Source: an uncultured Acidobacteriia bacterium
GTDB taxonomy: Bacteria; Acidobacteriota; Terriglobia; Bryobacterales; Bryobacteraceae
NCBI GenBank assembly: GCA_903925015.1
Contig: CAIYDY010000304.1
Location: forward strand, 1 to 39,456
DNA: 39,456 nucleotides
Direction: 5' to 3'
Shown in pieces: positions 8,238-16,084 of this stretch; the stretch's first letter is position 1, and every line of letters starts with the position of its first letter. A program made the translations under genes and the position numbers. The notes beneath the pieces are model-generated. The model saw only the letters and a program-made list of their open reading frames with translations. It had not been told where the DNA came from and did no database searches.

Positions 8238-9400
8238 GTTCGGGCCACAATCCGGTGGTTGAAATGTCCCTCCACCCGGGCGCGGCCAGCGCGGCCCATT
8301 GCCCGTGCACGGTCCGGGTCGTCGAGGAGCGCTTCGACGGCGGCGGCGAAAGCGGTCGCGTCCCTCGGTGGGACCAGCAAACCAGTTTCCCCGTGCACAA
8401 CCGATTCGCGGCAGCCCCGAATATTGGTGGCAACCACCGGAAGGCCGGCGCTCATGGCCTCCAGAATCGAAATCGGAAAGCCTTCGCGGTACGAGGGCAG
8501 GACAAAAACATCCATCACCGGGAGGTATCGGGCCACCTCGTCGGTATGCCCCATAAACCGGAACTGCCGGGACAGGCCGGCCTGCTCCACTTCACGGCGG
8601 AAAACTGGGCCGTAGTTGTCCCGGTCGCTGGCCAGACTTTCGCCCAAGACCAAGAAGATGGGACGGCGCCCGCGGGAGAGTTCGCGCGCCATGTGGAGGA
8701 ATTCCGGGAAGCCCTTTTCACGGACGATCCGCGCCGTGATCCCTACAACGGGCTGCGACCCATCGATATCCAACTCCTGCCGTACCGCGGTGGTTTCCGC
8801 CTGGCGGTGCTCGCGCGGCTGGAATTCGGAAGGATCCACACCGTTGTATAGGGTAATGTGCCGGGCACCGCTCCGCCCGAGGCCAAGGCGGTCGGCCAAT
8901 CGGCGGTCTTCGTCGGAGACAAAAGTCAGATGGTCCGTAATGCGCCCCAGCATCCATTCCAGTGCCTGGTGGGCGACCCGTATCGCGCCGGGCATGTTTT
9001 CGTGGAACAGGAAGCCGTGGACTGAATGCACAACGTGCCCGGCACCCGTGATCCAAGCTGCCGGGCGACCAACCAATCCCGCCGCTGGTGCGTGGGTGTT
9101 GACGATATCGAACTTCTCCCGCGACAGCAGCTTCGCCAGTTGGATCAAGGGTCTCAAGTGTTTCAATGGCGAAAAAGTACGGCTAAGATCCACGCGGTGG
9201 ACGTGGAAACCGCTGCCCTTGAGGCGCCCTACATAGGGACCGTCCGGGCACGCCACATGGACTTCCCAACCGGCGGCCCGCAAACCGGCCAAGTGGTGCC
9301 GCAGCAGGGAAACAGCCATGATGTCAACCGCGCAGACAATGAGAATGCGCGGATGGCGGTCGGAAATGGCGGACGGCGGCATCGGACGCTTTTTCTCCAT
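8162..9400 (-). CDS. Glycosyltransferase family 4 protein
   Basis: A GT-B fold, retaining glycosyltransferase of about 412 residues. The N-terminal acceptor domain starts ILIVCAVDIMAVSLLRHHLA and contains NTHAPAAGLVGR. The nucleotide-sugar domain shows GITARIVREKGFPEF, VFVLPSYREGFPISILEAMS with the E-x7-E type pair, and GETGLLVPPRD. This is the pattern of exopolysaccharide or O-antigen enzymes. The start is likely ATG 9400; ATG 9421 and 9382 are alternatives. It diverges from the nucleotidyltransferase gene with a gap of about 20 bases. Confidence 0.9.
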   Translation of the reverse strand: MEKKRPMPPSAISDRHPRILIVCAVDIMAVSLLRHHLAGLRAAGWEVHVACPDGPYVGRLKGSGFHVHRVDLSRTFSPLKHLRPLIQLAKLLSREKFDIVNTHAPAAGLVGRPAAWITGAGHVVHSVHGFLFHENMPGAIRVAHQALEWMLGRITDHLTFVSDEDRRLADRLGLGRSGARHITLYNGVDPSEFQPREHRQAETTAVRQELDIDGSQPVVGITARIVREKGFPEFLHMARELSRGRRPIFLVLGESLASDRDNYGPVFRREVEQAGLSRQFRFMGHTDEVARYLPVMDVFVLPSYREGFPISILEAMSAGLPVVATNIRGCRESVVHGETGLLVPPRDATAFAAAVEALLDDPDRARAMGRAGRARVEGHFNHRIVARTYVDFLSELLESSGQSAASRARNAV

Positions 9401-9419
9401 GGTACCTTTGGGTGAGGGC

Positions 9420-10481
9420 ATGCAACCGTTCCAGTCAGCCAGAGTACTGGCCGCAGTCCTCGGGGACCCCGCCGCCCTTCCGGTCGATGCCGGTCAACGA
9501 ACAGAACTTTTCAATCTGGCCGTGCAGGAGGGCTTGGGGCCACTTCTGGCGAAAACCATCCGCCCATTCGTCTTCGACGAGGACCGTCGGCGATGTGATG
9601 CAATCCTCGGCAAGAGTTGGATCTGGCACGACCGCATGCTTTCGGCTGCGACGTCGGTGGCCGGCGCACTGGAAGCCAGCGGTGTCAAGGCCTTGTCGCT
9701 GAAGGGCCCGGTACTGGCGCTGAGGCACTATAGGCCGCCGTTTTTGCGACGCCCGTCAGGCGATTTGGACATCGGTGTTGCCTTTGCGGACTTGGAGCGC
9801 GCCTGCGCAGCATTGGGCAGTCTCGGCTACGTGCTGGAAGGGTCGTTGGCAGCATCCATGGCCACCACACACCACGCGGCTCTGGTACCGCCCCAGTCCG
9901 GCGGGCTGCCATCCATTGACCTGCATTTCCGTCTCACCCAGGGCACTTTGGGAGTCCCCATCGCCAACCTCCTGGAAGCAGCCATACCTTTCGAGCTTCC
10001 TGGAGGCCTGGGCACCTGGGTGCAGGACCCAGCGGATGAACTAATGCATTTAGGTCTGCACGCCGTTTATGGGCGCTTCTGCCCCCTCTTCCATCTCTTT
10101 GAGTTCCACCGCCTTTGGCGCGCTGCCGAACCCGCCGTTCGCGAGCGGGCCGTCAGTCGGGCTCGGGAGTTTCATCTGGTCGGCGGTCTACGCATGCTCG
10201 ATGTGGCATTCCACTGCATCTGGAACGAACCACTCTTGAACAACGGCATGGAGCTCCCGCGAACGTGGCTCGATTCGCGCATCGATGATCGACTGCTTAG
10301 GGACTTTGAAAGTTGGAAAGTAGCGACCGAGGCGGAGGGCGGCCATGGCGGCAGTTTTGGCAGTCGTATCCAGGGCCGGTGGCTTGACTTTCAATTGACA
10401 GACCGGCCAATCGACGCGCTGCGCCTTTGCTGGTCACTCTGCCAATTGATGATCGTTCGCCTAAAGCGCGACGTCAAATAG
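9420..10481 (+). CDS. Nucleotidyltransferase-family protein (PF14907-like)
   Basis: The 353-residue protein matches the uncharacterised nucleotidyltransferase family often found in lasso peptide and exopolysaccharide clusters. Key sequence is ALSLKGPVLALRHYRPPFLR, then RPSGDLDIGV with the paired acidic residues of the polymerase-beta-like active site, and a GSLGY motif. The start is ATG 9420, which has GTGAGGG just ahead; longer open frames overlap the divergent glycosyltransferase. The substrate is unknown. The 3' end overlaps the convergent phosphopantetheinyl transferase gene by 8 bases. The B2-like protease nearby strengthens, but does not prove, a RiPP-like role. Confidence 0.78.
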   Translation: MQPFQSARVLAAVLGDPAALPVDAGQRTELFNLAVQEGLGPLLAKTIRPFVFDEDRRRCDAILGKSWIWHDRMLSAATSVAGALEASGVKALSLKGPVLALRHYRPPFLRRPSGDLDIGVAFADLERACAALGSLGYVLEGSLAASMATTHHAALVPPQSGGLPSIDLHFRLTQGTLGVPIANLLEAAIPFELPGGLGTWVQDPADELMHLGLHAVYGRFCPLFHLFEFHRLWRAAEPAVRERAVSRAREFHLVGGLRMLDVAFHCIWNEPLLNNGMELPRTWLDSRIDDRLLRDFESWKVATEAEGGHGGSFGSRIQGRWLDFQLTDRPIDALRLCWSLCQLMIVRLKRDVK

Positions 10482-11043
10482 CTCCGCGGTACGAGATGCC
10501 GGGATCGAAACCGACAAGCACCAAAGATGCGGCGTACCCTTCCGGGGCCTGCAGCGTCACCAAACGGAAATCCCCATGGGGGACCCGCATCAGCGGAGCG
10601 CCAAGAGCCTTCGTCCGAGCCTCGCGCCCGGTCCACACCTGGTAGAGATCCTCGCGGGACTCGGGGAGGTTGGTTTCGCCGATCCGGCGTAGCAAATCAG
10701 CCAGGTTCAAGTTCGGCCGCATGAATTCCAAATCGATGCCGACCTGCGCGTCGACCGTGACAGCAACCATCGCGTAATCACCCGCGTGGGAGATGTTGAA
10801 GCCGATGCCGGGGAAATCCCGAAGAGCAGGTTTTCCATGCTCGCCATAGGTGAAGACCAGCTCCGCGGGACCGACCTGGACATAGGTGGCAAGAATCGTG
10901 CGCAGAATCGTCCGGGCCCGGGCCCACTTTTCCCGGTCGCGGTCGAAGATGAAACGGGCCGCCCGCGCCTGTTCGTCGGGCGACAGGATGGACGGACGCA
11001 GGATCTCCAGCGAAACCGTCCAAACATCCACCGGGTGGGTCAT
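10474..11043 (-). CDS. 4'-phosphopantetheinyl transferase (Sfp type)
   Basis: This enzyme transfers 4'-phosphopantetheine from CoA to a carrier-protein serine. The family signature is complete: GFNISHAGDYAMVAV, VGIDLEFMRP and the W-x3-E-A-x2-K-x2-G region in VWTGREARTKALG. The product is 189 residues, slightly short for the Sfp type. The start is ATG 11043, which overlaps the eutB stop (ATGA); a longer frame upstream is a shadow inside eutB. Coupling to eutB is odd, because no carrier protein or polyketide/NRPS gene is in the window. It ends tail-to-tail with the nucleotidyltransferase gene. Confidence 0.9.
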   Translation of the reverse strand: MTHPVDVWTVSLEILRPSILSPDEQARAARFIFDRDREKWARARTILRTILATYVQVGPAELVFTYGEHGKPALRDFPGIGFNISHAGDYAMVAVTVDAQVGIDLEFMRPNLNLADLLRRIGETNLPESREDLYQVWTGREARTKALGAPLMRVPHGDFRLVTLQAPEGYAASLVLVGFDPGISYRGAI

Positions 11044-12407
11044 CCCAGCAACCCCCTCACGGCCGCGGGCAAATCCGACCCACCCAAATAGCGTTCCAAG
11101 CCGCCCTCCGACAACCAGGCCTCGAATTCCGGCCCCGGCTTCAACCCCAGCAGCGCGCGCACCGCAAGCGCATCGTGGAACGAAGTGCTCTGGTAGTTCA
11201 GCATGATGTCGTCGGCTCCGGGCACCCCCATGATGTAGTTCACCCCGGCCGTGGCCAGCAGGGTCAGCAGCGAATCCATGTCGTCCTGGTCGGCCTCCGC
11301 GTGGTTCGTGTAGCAGACGTCGCAGCCCATCGAAAGCCCCAGCAGCTTGCCGCAAAAGTGGTCCTCCAACCCCGCCCGCGCAATCTGCTTCCCGTCGTAA
11401 AGATACTCCGGGCCAATGAAACCGACCACCGTATTCACCAGCATCGGCCGGAAGTGCCGCGCCAGTCCATACGCCCGCGCCTCGCATGTCTGCTGGTCCA
11501 TGCCGTTGTGCGCGTTGGCCGAGAGCGCGCTTCCCTGCCCCGTCTCGAAATAGAGGATGTTGTCCCCGATTTCGCCGCGCCTGAGCTCGCGCGCCTGCTG
11601 CCACGCCTCCTCCAGCAAGGCGATATTCACCCCAAACGACCGGTTCGCCCCCTCCGTACCAGCAATCGACTGGAAAACGAGATCCACCGGCGCCCCCCGC
11701 CGCATCGCCTCCATCTGCGTCGTCACGTGGGCAAGTACGCAGCTCTGCGTCGGCACCCGCCAGGTCTGCCGCACGCGTTCGATCAGCCGCAGCAATGTTT
11801 CCACCGACTCCACCGACTCCCCCACCGGATTGATCCCGATCACCGCGTCGCCACTTTCCAACAGCAATCCGTCCACGATGCCGGCCGCAATCGCAACCGG
11901 GTCATCCGTCGGGTGGTTCGGCTGCAACCGTGTCGAAAGACGCCCCGGCAGACCCACCGTGGTGCGGAAACGGGTCACGACGTGGATCTTCGACGCCACC
12001 GCGATCAAATCCTGAACCCGCATCAGCTTCGACACCGCTGCGGCGATTTCCGGCGTCAGGCCGGGCGCGATCGACGCCAGAACCTCGCCCGTCGCCCCAT
12101 GCGAGAGCAGCCAATCCCGAAACTCGCCCACAGTCAGGTGCGAAACCGGCGCAAAGGCCTCCAAATCCTGCTCGTCCAGAATCAGTCGGGTCACTTCGTC
12201 CGCGTCGTAGTCCGCAAGCGGCTCTTTCCGGAACGCGGAAAGCGGAACATCCGCCAGTGCCATGCGCGCCGCCACCCGTTCCTCCGCCGAACATGCCGCG
12301 ATTCCCGCCAACTCGTTCCCCGAACACGGTGCCGACGCCTTGGCCAGCAGTGTTTTCAGGTCTCCAAACCGGTGGACGACGCTGCCGAATGTATGCGAAA
12401 AAGCCAT
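11040..12407 (-). CDS. eutB: Ethanolamine ammonia-lyase large subunit
   Basis: EutB is the large catalytic chain of the adenosylcobalamin-dependent ethanolamine ammonia-lyase, which yields acetaldehyde and ammonia. The 455-residue length is typical. Recognisable blocks are LQPNHPTDDPVAIAAGI, GDAVIGINPV, FQSIAGTEGANRSFGVN, FETGQGSALSANAHNG, CDVCYTNHAEADQDDM and MGVPGADDIMLNYQSTSFHD. The start is ATG 12407; the longer frame extends antisense into the divergent gene's leader. The small subunit EutC, needed by known enzymes and normally next, is missing. In its place a phosphopantetheinyl transferase gene overlaps the stop by four bases. No eut shell genes are present. Confidence 0.95.
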   Translation of the reverse strand: MAFSHTFGSVVHRFGDLKTLLAKASAPCSGNELAGIAACSAEERVAARMALADVPLSAFRKEPLADYDADEVTRLILDEQDLEAFAPVSHLTVGEFRDWLLSHGATGEVLASIAPGLTPEIAAAVSKLMRVQDLIAVASKIHVVTRFRTTVGLPGRLSTRLQPNHPTDDPVAIAAGIVDGLLLESGDAVIGINPVGESVESVETLLRLIERVRQTWRVPTQSCVLAHVTTQMEAMRRGAPVDLVFQSIAGTEGANRSFGVNIALLEEAWQQARELRRGEIGDNILYFETGQGSALSANAHNGMDQQTCEARAYGLARHFRPMLVNTVVGFIGPEYLYDGKQIARAGLEDHFCGKLLGLSMGCDVCYTNHAEADQDDMDSLLTLLATAGVNYIMGVPGADDIMLNYQSTSFHDALAVRALLGLKPGPEFEAWLSEGGLERYLGGSDLPAAVRGLLG

Positions 12408-12492
12408 GTGCGCCCTAACTTCATGTTTGCAGAACGATCCCTTCAGCGGAATTGCATTGCGCAAACGGCCTCCAGTCGGCAATCCTGTAAGT

Positions 12493-13728
12493 GTGAATCC
12501 AGAACAGATCCGCGCCGCAGTCCAGGAAGAACTGCAGGCGCTCCCGATTATCGACATCCATACCCACCTGTTTCAACCCTCCCTCGGGCCCATCGGCCTC
12601 TGGGGCATCGACGAGTTGATCACCTACCACTACCTCGAGGCCGAGCTTTTCCGCTCCTGTCCCATCACCCCCACCCAGTACTTTTCGATGGGCAAGCAGG
12701 CCCAGGCCGATCTCATCTGGAAGACCCTCTTCATCGACAACACCCCGATTTCGGAAGCCACCCGCGGCGTCGTTGCCGTCCTCAACGCTTTCGGACTCCC
12801 CACATCCGGCAGCCTCACCGAAGCCCGCGCCTTCTTCGCCAGCCGCAAGCTCGACCAACACATCGACGACGTCTTCCGCCTCGCCGGCATCGACCAGGCC
12901 GTGATGACCAACGACCCCCTCGATCCCACCGAAGTTCCCGCCTGGGAGGCCAACCCGGCCACCGACAAGCGCTTCCATGCCGTCCTCCGCCTCGACCGCA
13001 TCCTGAACAAGTGGGCCCAGCACTGGGAAGTCTTGAAGGAGCAGGGTTACGACGTGGCCGCCGACGGCTCCGGCAATTCGGCCTCCGAAGTGCGTCGCTT
13101 CCTCTCGAAATGGTGCGACAAGATGAACCCGGTCTACATGGCCGTCTCGCTGCCCGATACGTTTGCCTACCCCGAGGACAGCACCAGGATTCTCTTCCTG
13201 CGTGAGGCCGTCCTACCGCTCTGCCGCGAGCGCAACATCCCGCTTTCCACCATGATCGGCGTCCGGTACCTGGTGAATCCCACCCTGAAGCTCGCCGGCG
13301 ACGGTGCGGGCAAGTCGGACCTCCGCGCAGTGGAGCGGATGGCGCTCGATTTCGGCGACAACCGCTTCCTGATCAGCCTCCTCAGCCGCGAAAACCAGCA
13401 CGAACTCTGCGTCTACGCCCGCAAGTTCGCCAACCTGATGCCGTTCGGCTGCTGGTGGTTCCTCAACAACCCGTCCGTTGTGGAGGAGATGACCCGCGAA
13501 CGCATCGAAATGCTGGGCGCGAGCTTCATCCCGCAGCACTCGGACGCGCGCGTGCTGGAACAGGTGATCTACAAGTGGCGCAACACGCGCCGCACGCTGA
13601 CCCCGATTCTGGCCGGTACGTTCCAGACCCTGGCCGAGGACGGCGGCATCGTTACCAGGGACGCCATCCGGCGTGATATAACCCGTATGTTCCGGGGCAA
13701 TTTCGAAAACTTCGTACTGAGCCGTTAG
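12493..13728 (+). CDS. Uronate isomerase-like amidohydrolase
   Basis: The 411-residue protein is a member of the amidohydrolase superfamily close to uronate isomerase (UxaC). It has the metal-binding HxH motif early (LPIIDIHTHLFQPS), then NDPLDPTE, MIGVRYLVNP, SRENQHELCVYARKFANLMP and CWWFLNNPS, the last reminiscent of the UxaC core. It is shorter than classical UxaC (about 470 residues). I chose GTG 12493; upstream ATGs lie antisense to eutB. The hexuronate-type transporter directly downstream supports uronate catabolism. A related amidohydrolase with another sugar-acid substrate is possible. Confidence 0.8.
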   Translation: MNPEQIRAAVQEELQALPIIDIHTHLFQPSLGPIGLWGIDELITYHYLEAELFRSCPITPTQYFSMGKQAQADLIWKTLFIDNTPISEATRGVVAVLNAFGLPTSGSLTEARAFFASRKLDQHIDDVFRLAGIDQAVMTNDPLDPTEVPAWEANPATDKRFHAVLRLDRILNKWAQHWEVLKEQGYDVAADGSGNSASEVRRFLSKWCDKMNPVYMAVSLPDTFAYPEDSTRILFLREAVLPLCRERNIPLSTMIGVRYLVNPTLKLAGDGAGKSDLRAVERMALDFGDNRFLISLLSRENQHELCVYARKFANLMPFGCWWFLNNPSVVEEMTRERIEMLGASFIPQHSDARVLEQVIYKWRNTRRTLTPILAGTFQTLAEDGGIVTRDAIRRDITRMFRGNFENFVLSR

Positions 13729-13750
13729 TCCCGGCATCCAACCCGAGTCC

Positions 13751-15046
13751 ATGTCCAACACCTCCCAAGCTGGAAAGAAGAGTATTTTTGGCGGCAACGT
13801 GCGGTGGGCCATCTGCGGCCTGCTGTTTTTCGCCTCCACCGTCAACTACATGGACCGTCAGGTCCTCGGGTTGCTGAAACCAACGCTCGAAAAGGAGCTG
13901 GGGTGGAACGACAAGGACTTCGGCTGGATCATTTTCACCTTCCAGCTCGCCTATGCCATCGTGATGCCCTTCGCGGGCCGTGCCATCGACTGGCTCGGAA
14001 CCCGCGTCGGGTATGCGGTGGCCGTAATCATTTGGAGCCTGGCCTCGATGTCGCATTCGATCGCCGGGACCCCCATCCAGTTCGCCATGGCGCGCTTCGG
14101 CCTCGGATTCGGCGAGGCCGCCAACTTCCCCGCAGCATTGCGGACCGTCGCCGAGTGGTTCCCGAAACGGGAGCGGGCCTTTGCCACCGGGTTGTTCAAC
14201 AGCGGGACCAACATCGGGGCGCTGATCGTGCCAATCCTGGTGCCATTCGTGGCCCTGCATTTCGGCTGGCGGAAGGCGTTTCTGGTCACTGGCGGGCTGG
14301 ATTTCGTCTGGCTGGCTTTGTGGCTGAGTTTTTACCGGAAACCGTCCGAGCACCCGGGGATCACCGCAGCCGAGCTGCAGTTGATCGAGTCGGACGGGGT
14401 CGACAGGCCGAAGGGTCCCGCCCCCAGCTATTTCTCGCTTCTGGGCAAGAAGGGTGCATGGGCGTATCTCGTGGGCAAGTTCATGACGGACCCGGTCTGG
14501 TGGTTCTACCTCTACTGGGTGCCCGGCTTCCTGCATGACAACTACGGGCTGGATCTGGCGCAATCGCGCTTGCCCCTGGTGGTGATCTATCTGGTGACCG
14601 ATGTGGGCTCCATCGGCGGCGGCTACCTGTCCAAGATGTTGATTTCGCTCGGTCTGCCCCACTGGAAGGCCCGCAAGACAGCGATGCTGATTTGCGCGCT
14701 GCTGGTAACTCCGGTCGGATTGATCATGTACACAGGCGGCAATTTGTGGGCGACCGTCGGCCTGATCAGTCTGGCGGCGGCGGCGCACCAGGGCTGGTCC
14801 GCGAACCTGTTCACGATTCCGTCCGACACGTTCCACAAGGAAGCGGTCGGTTCCGTCGCCGGATTCGGCGGCATGGGCGGCGCGTTCGGCGGGATGCTGG
14901 TGGCCCCGGCGATCGGTTGGTGGCTGGATTATTCACACAAGTCCTACGGGCCGATTTTCATCGCGGCCGGTTCGGCTTACTTGATCGCGCTGACCGTGAT
15001 CCATTTGTTGCTGCCCAAGGTGGCCCGGGTGGAGGAAGCGGCGTAA
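13751..15046 (+). CDS. MFS transporter, hexuronate (ACS family) type
   Basis: A 431-residue, 12-helix major facilitator of the anion:cation symporter family. Markers are NYMDRQVLGLLKPTLEKELG in the first loop, FAGRAIDWLGTRVGY as the MFS signature, GLGFGEAANFPAALRTVAEW and FNSGTNIGALIVPI. These are close to ExuT-type hexuronate carriers. It begins 22 bases after the uronate isomerase-like gene and is likely in one operon with it, so import and first-step isomerisation of a sugar acid are a reasonable joint role. Substrate is inferred from context. Confidence 0.88.
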   Translation: MSNTSQAGKKSIFGGNVRWAICGLLFFASTVNYMDRQVLGLLKPTLEKELGWNDKDFGWIIFTFQLAYAIVMPFAGRAIDWLGTRVGYAVAVIIWSLASMSHSIAGTPIQFAMARFGLGFGEAANFPAALRTVAEWFPKRERAFATGLFNSGTNIGALIVPILVPFVALHFGWRKAFLVTGGLDFVWLALWLSFYRKPSEHPGITAAELQLIESDGVDRPKGPAPSYFSLLGKKGAWAYLVGKFMTDPVWWFYLYWVPGFLHDNYGLDLAQSRLPLVVIYLVTDVGSIGGGYLSKMLISLGLPHWKARKTAMLICALLVTPVGLIMYTGGNLWATVGLISLAAAAHQGWSANLFTIPSDTFHKEAVGSVAGFGGMGGAFGGMLVAPAIGWWLDYSHKSYGPIFIAAGSAYLIALTVIHLLLPKVARVEEAA

Positions 15047-15095
15047 ACCCAGGAAGGCCCCCCTGTTGGGTGAACGAACGGATGCTGAACTCGTG

Positions 15096-15509
15096 GTGAA
15101 AATCAAGTTTTCAACCATGGTCATGGCCGCCCTCGCGACCGTGACGCTCGCCGTGGGTGCGCTGCAGATGGCACACATCCGGCTCGGCGTCTTCACCGAC
15201 CAAGGGGCCGACCTTTTTTGTCCGGCCCTGCTCTACATCGCCACGCGACGCAATCAAACACTAATGAAGCGGGTCTGGTCAAAGCGTCCCAACCCCGAAC
15301 AGGCAGCAGGGTTGATCTTGGGAGCCTGTTACGCCTGGGAATTCTGCCAACTCCACAACTTCGAAGGCACACCGCTCGTGATCACGCGAGGCACGTTCGA
15401 TACGCTCGACCTGCTTTCCTGCACGCTCGGAGTTGCAGCTGCATACGTACCCGACCGATTCATCCACCGGCGTTCCGTTGAGGATTTCTTCAAATCGCGA
15501 TCAGGCTGA
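15096..15509 (+). CDS. DUF2809/VanZ-like small membrane protein
   Basis: A roughly 137-residue protein with three or four hydrophobic segments. The central pattern (QGADLFCPALLYIATRR, then GACYAWEFCQLHNFEGTPL and DTLDLLSCTLGVAAAYVPDR) resembles DUF2809, a VanZ-related family of unknown role. The start is uncertain among GTG 15096, GTG 15093 and TTG 15066. It follows the transporter gene by about 50 bases and may share its transcript. It is the last gene of the GC-rich block before the more AT-rich methyltransferase cassette. Confidence 0.65.
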   Translation: MKIKFSTMVMAALATVTLAVGALQMAHIRLGVFTDQGADLFCPALLYIATRRNQTLMKRVWSKRPNPEQAAGLILGACYAWEFCQLHNFEGTPLVITRGTFDTLDLLSCTLGVAAAYVPDRFIHRRSVEDFFKSRSG

Positions 15510-15561
15510 GTACGATTTGCCTGCGGCTCAAACTTCTGGGGCGTCCCTTACAGGCTTTGGG

Positions 15562-15581
15562 AAAAAAAGGGTCGAGGACCC
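15562..15581 (-). terminator. Intrinsic terminator on the minus strand
   Basis: Read on the minus strand, GGGTC-CTC-GACCC forms a 5-bp stem with a 3-base loop, followed directly by seven T. This is a textbook rho-independent shape. No minus-strand gene ends here, so it may block antisense transcription leaving the methyltransferase cassette toward the DUF2809-like gene. Confidence 0.6.
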
Positions 15582-15588
15582 GGAATTT

Positions 15589-15599
15589 GACATAATGTC
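15589..15599. promoter_or_regulatory. Perfect 11-base palindrome
   Basis: GACATAATGTC is a perfect inverted repeat with a single central base, and a GTC half-site follows five bases later. It lies between the terminator-like hairpin and the cassette promoter. A regulator site is possible but not shown. Confidence 0.35.
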
Positions 15600-15681
15600 C
15601 AATGTCGGAAGCGGCGGGGAAGCGCTGTTCCGCTCCGTGCGTCGGGGTGTATAGTGTTCGTCTCAAACTGGACCACTCTGG

Positions 15682-15719
15682 CTTTCTGTGTTGACAGAAA
15701 GCTGGCTTTCCCCTATACT
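15682..15719 (+). promoter_or_regulatory. Strong sigma70-type promoter with two interlocked palindromes
   Basis: TTGACA (15691-15696) and TATACT (15714-15719) are separated by exactly 17 bases. CTTTCTGT-gttg-ACAGAAAG (15682-15701) is a perfect inverted repeat covering the -35 box. GAAAGC-tg-GCTTTC (15697-15710) is a second one filling the spacer, sharing bases with the first. A repressor bound here would block polymerase. The ribbon-helix-helix protein encoded just downstream is the obvious candidate for autoregulation of the methyltransferase cassette. Confidence 0.8.
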
Positions 15720-15774
15720 TTACGAAGCACAACATTTCTTGCACAACATGTTCTCAGAGGAGCGGTGGCTGGGT

Positions 15775-15972
15775 ATGGTCGAAGCAAAGGCATCATCGGC
15801 GCACAAGCTTAACGAGACGCCGTCTCGAATAGCGACTAACGCGGAGACCCTGAATTTTAAGGTCCATTCGGCCTTCAAAAAGGAATTCAAGGTATATGCG
15901 GTGAGCAAAGGTATCACGATGGTCGAATTGCTCAAGGAAGGTTTCGAGCTCAGCAAGCGAACTCGAAAGTAA
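15775..15972 (+). CDS. Small ribbon-helix-helix-like DNA-binding protein
   Basis: The product of about 65 residues has an N-terminal polar tail and a C-terminal ribbon-helix-helix pattern: LNFKVHSAFKKEFKVYAVSK supplies the strand and first helix, ITMVELLKEGFELSKRTRK the second helix. ParG and CopG-type regulators look like this. Start candidates are ATG 15775 (AGAGGAG 13 bases upstream) and ATG 15748. It is the first gene after the palindromic promoter and precedes the methyltransferase by 112 bases, the position of a control protein in restriction-modification loci. Function is inferred from fold and place. Confidence 0.65.
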   Translation: MVEAKASSAHKLNETPSRIATNAETLNFKVHSAFKKEFKVYAVSKGITMVELLKEGFELSKRTRK

Positions 15973-16084
15973 ATCTCCGGGGGAGACCGGGTGCTTCCCG
16001 CCGAGAGTTTGCGCGGAAGCGACCACGCGAGACTGCTAGCCACGCGCTGTTCATCTAATTTTATACGACCGGGGGCCCCAAGAT

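Noticed and set aside
11175-13205. Long plus-strand frame of 676 codons across eutB and the uronate isomerase-like gene
   Set aside because: Arg/His/Pro-rich composition and no family features; it is a shadow of two well-supported genes.
15510-15690. Insertion sequence end before the methyltransferase cassette
   Set aside because: No transposase and no matching inverted repeat pair or target duplication could be seen around the cassette.
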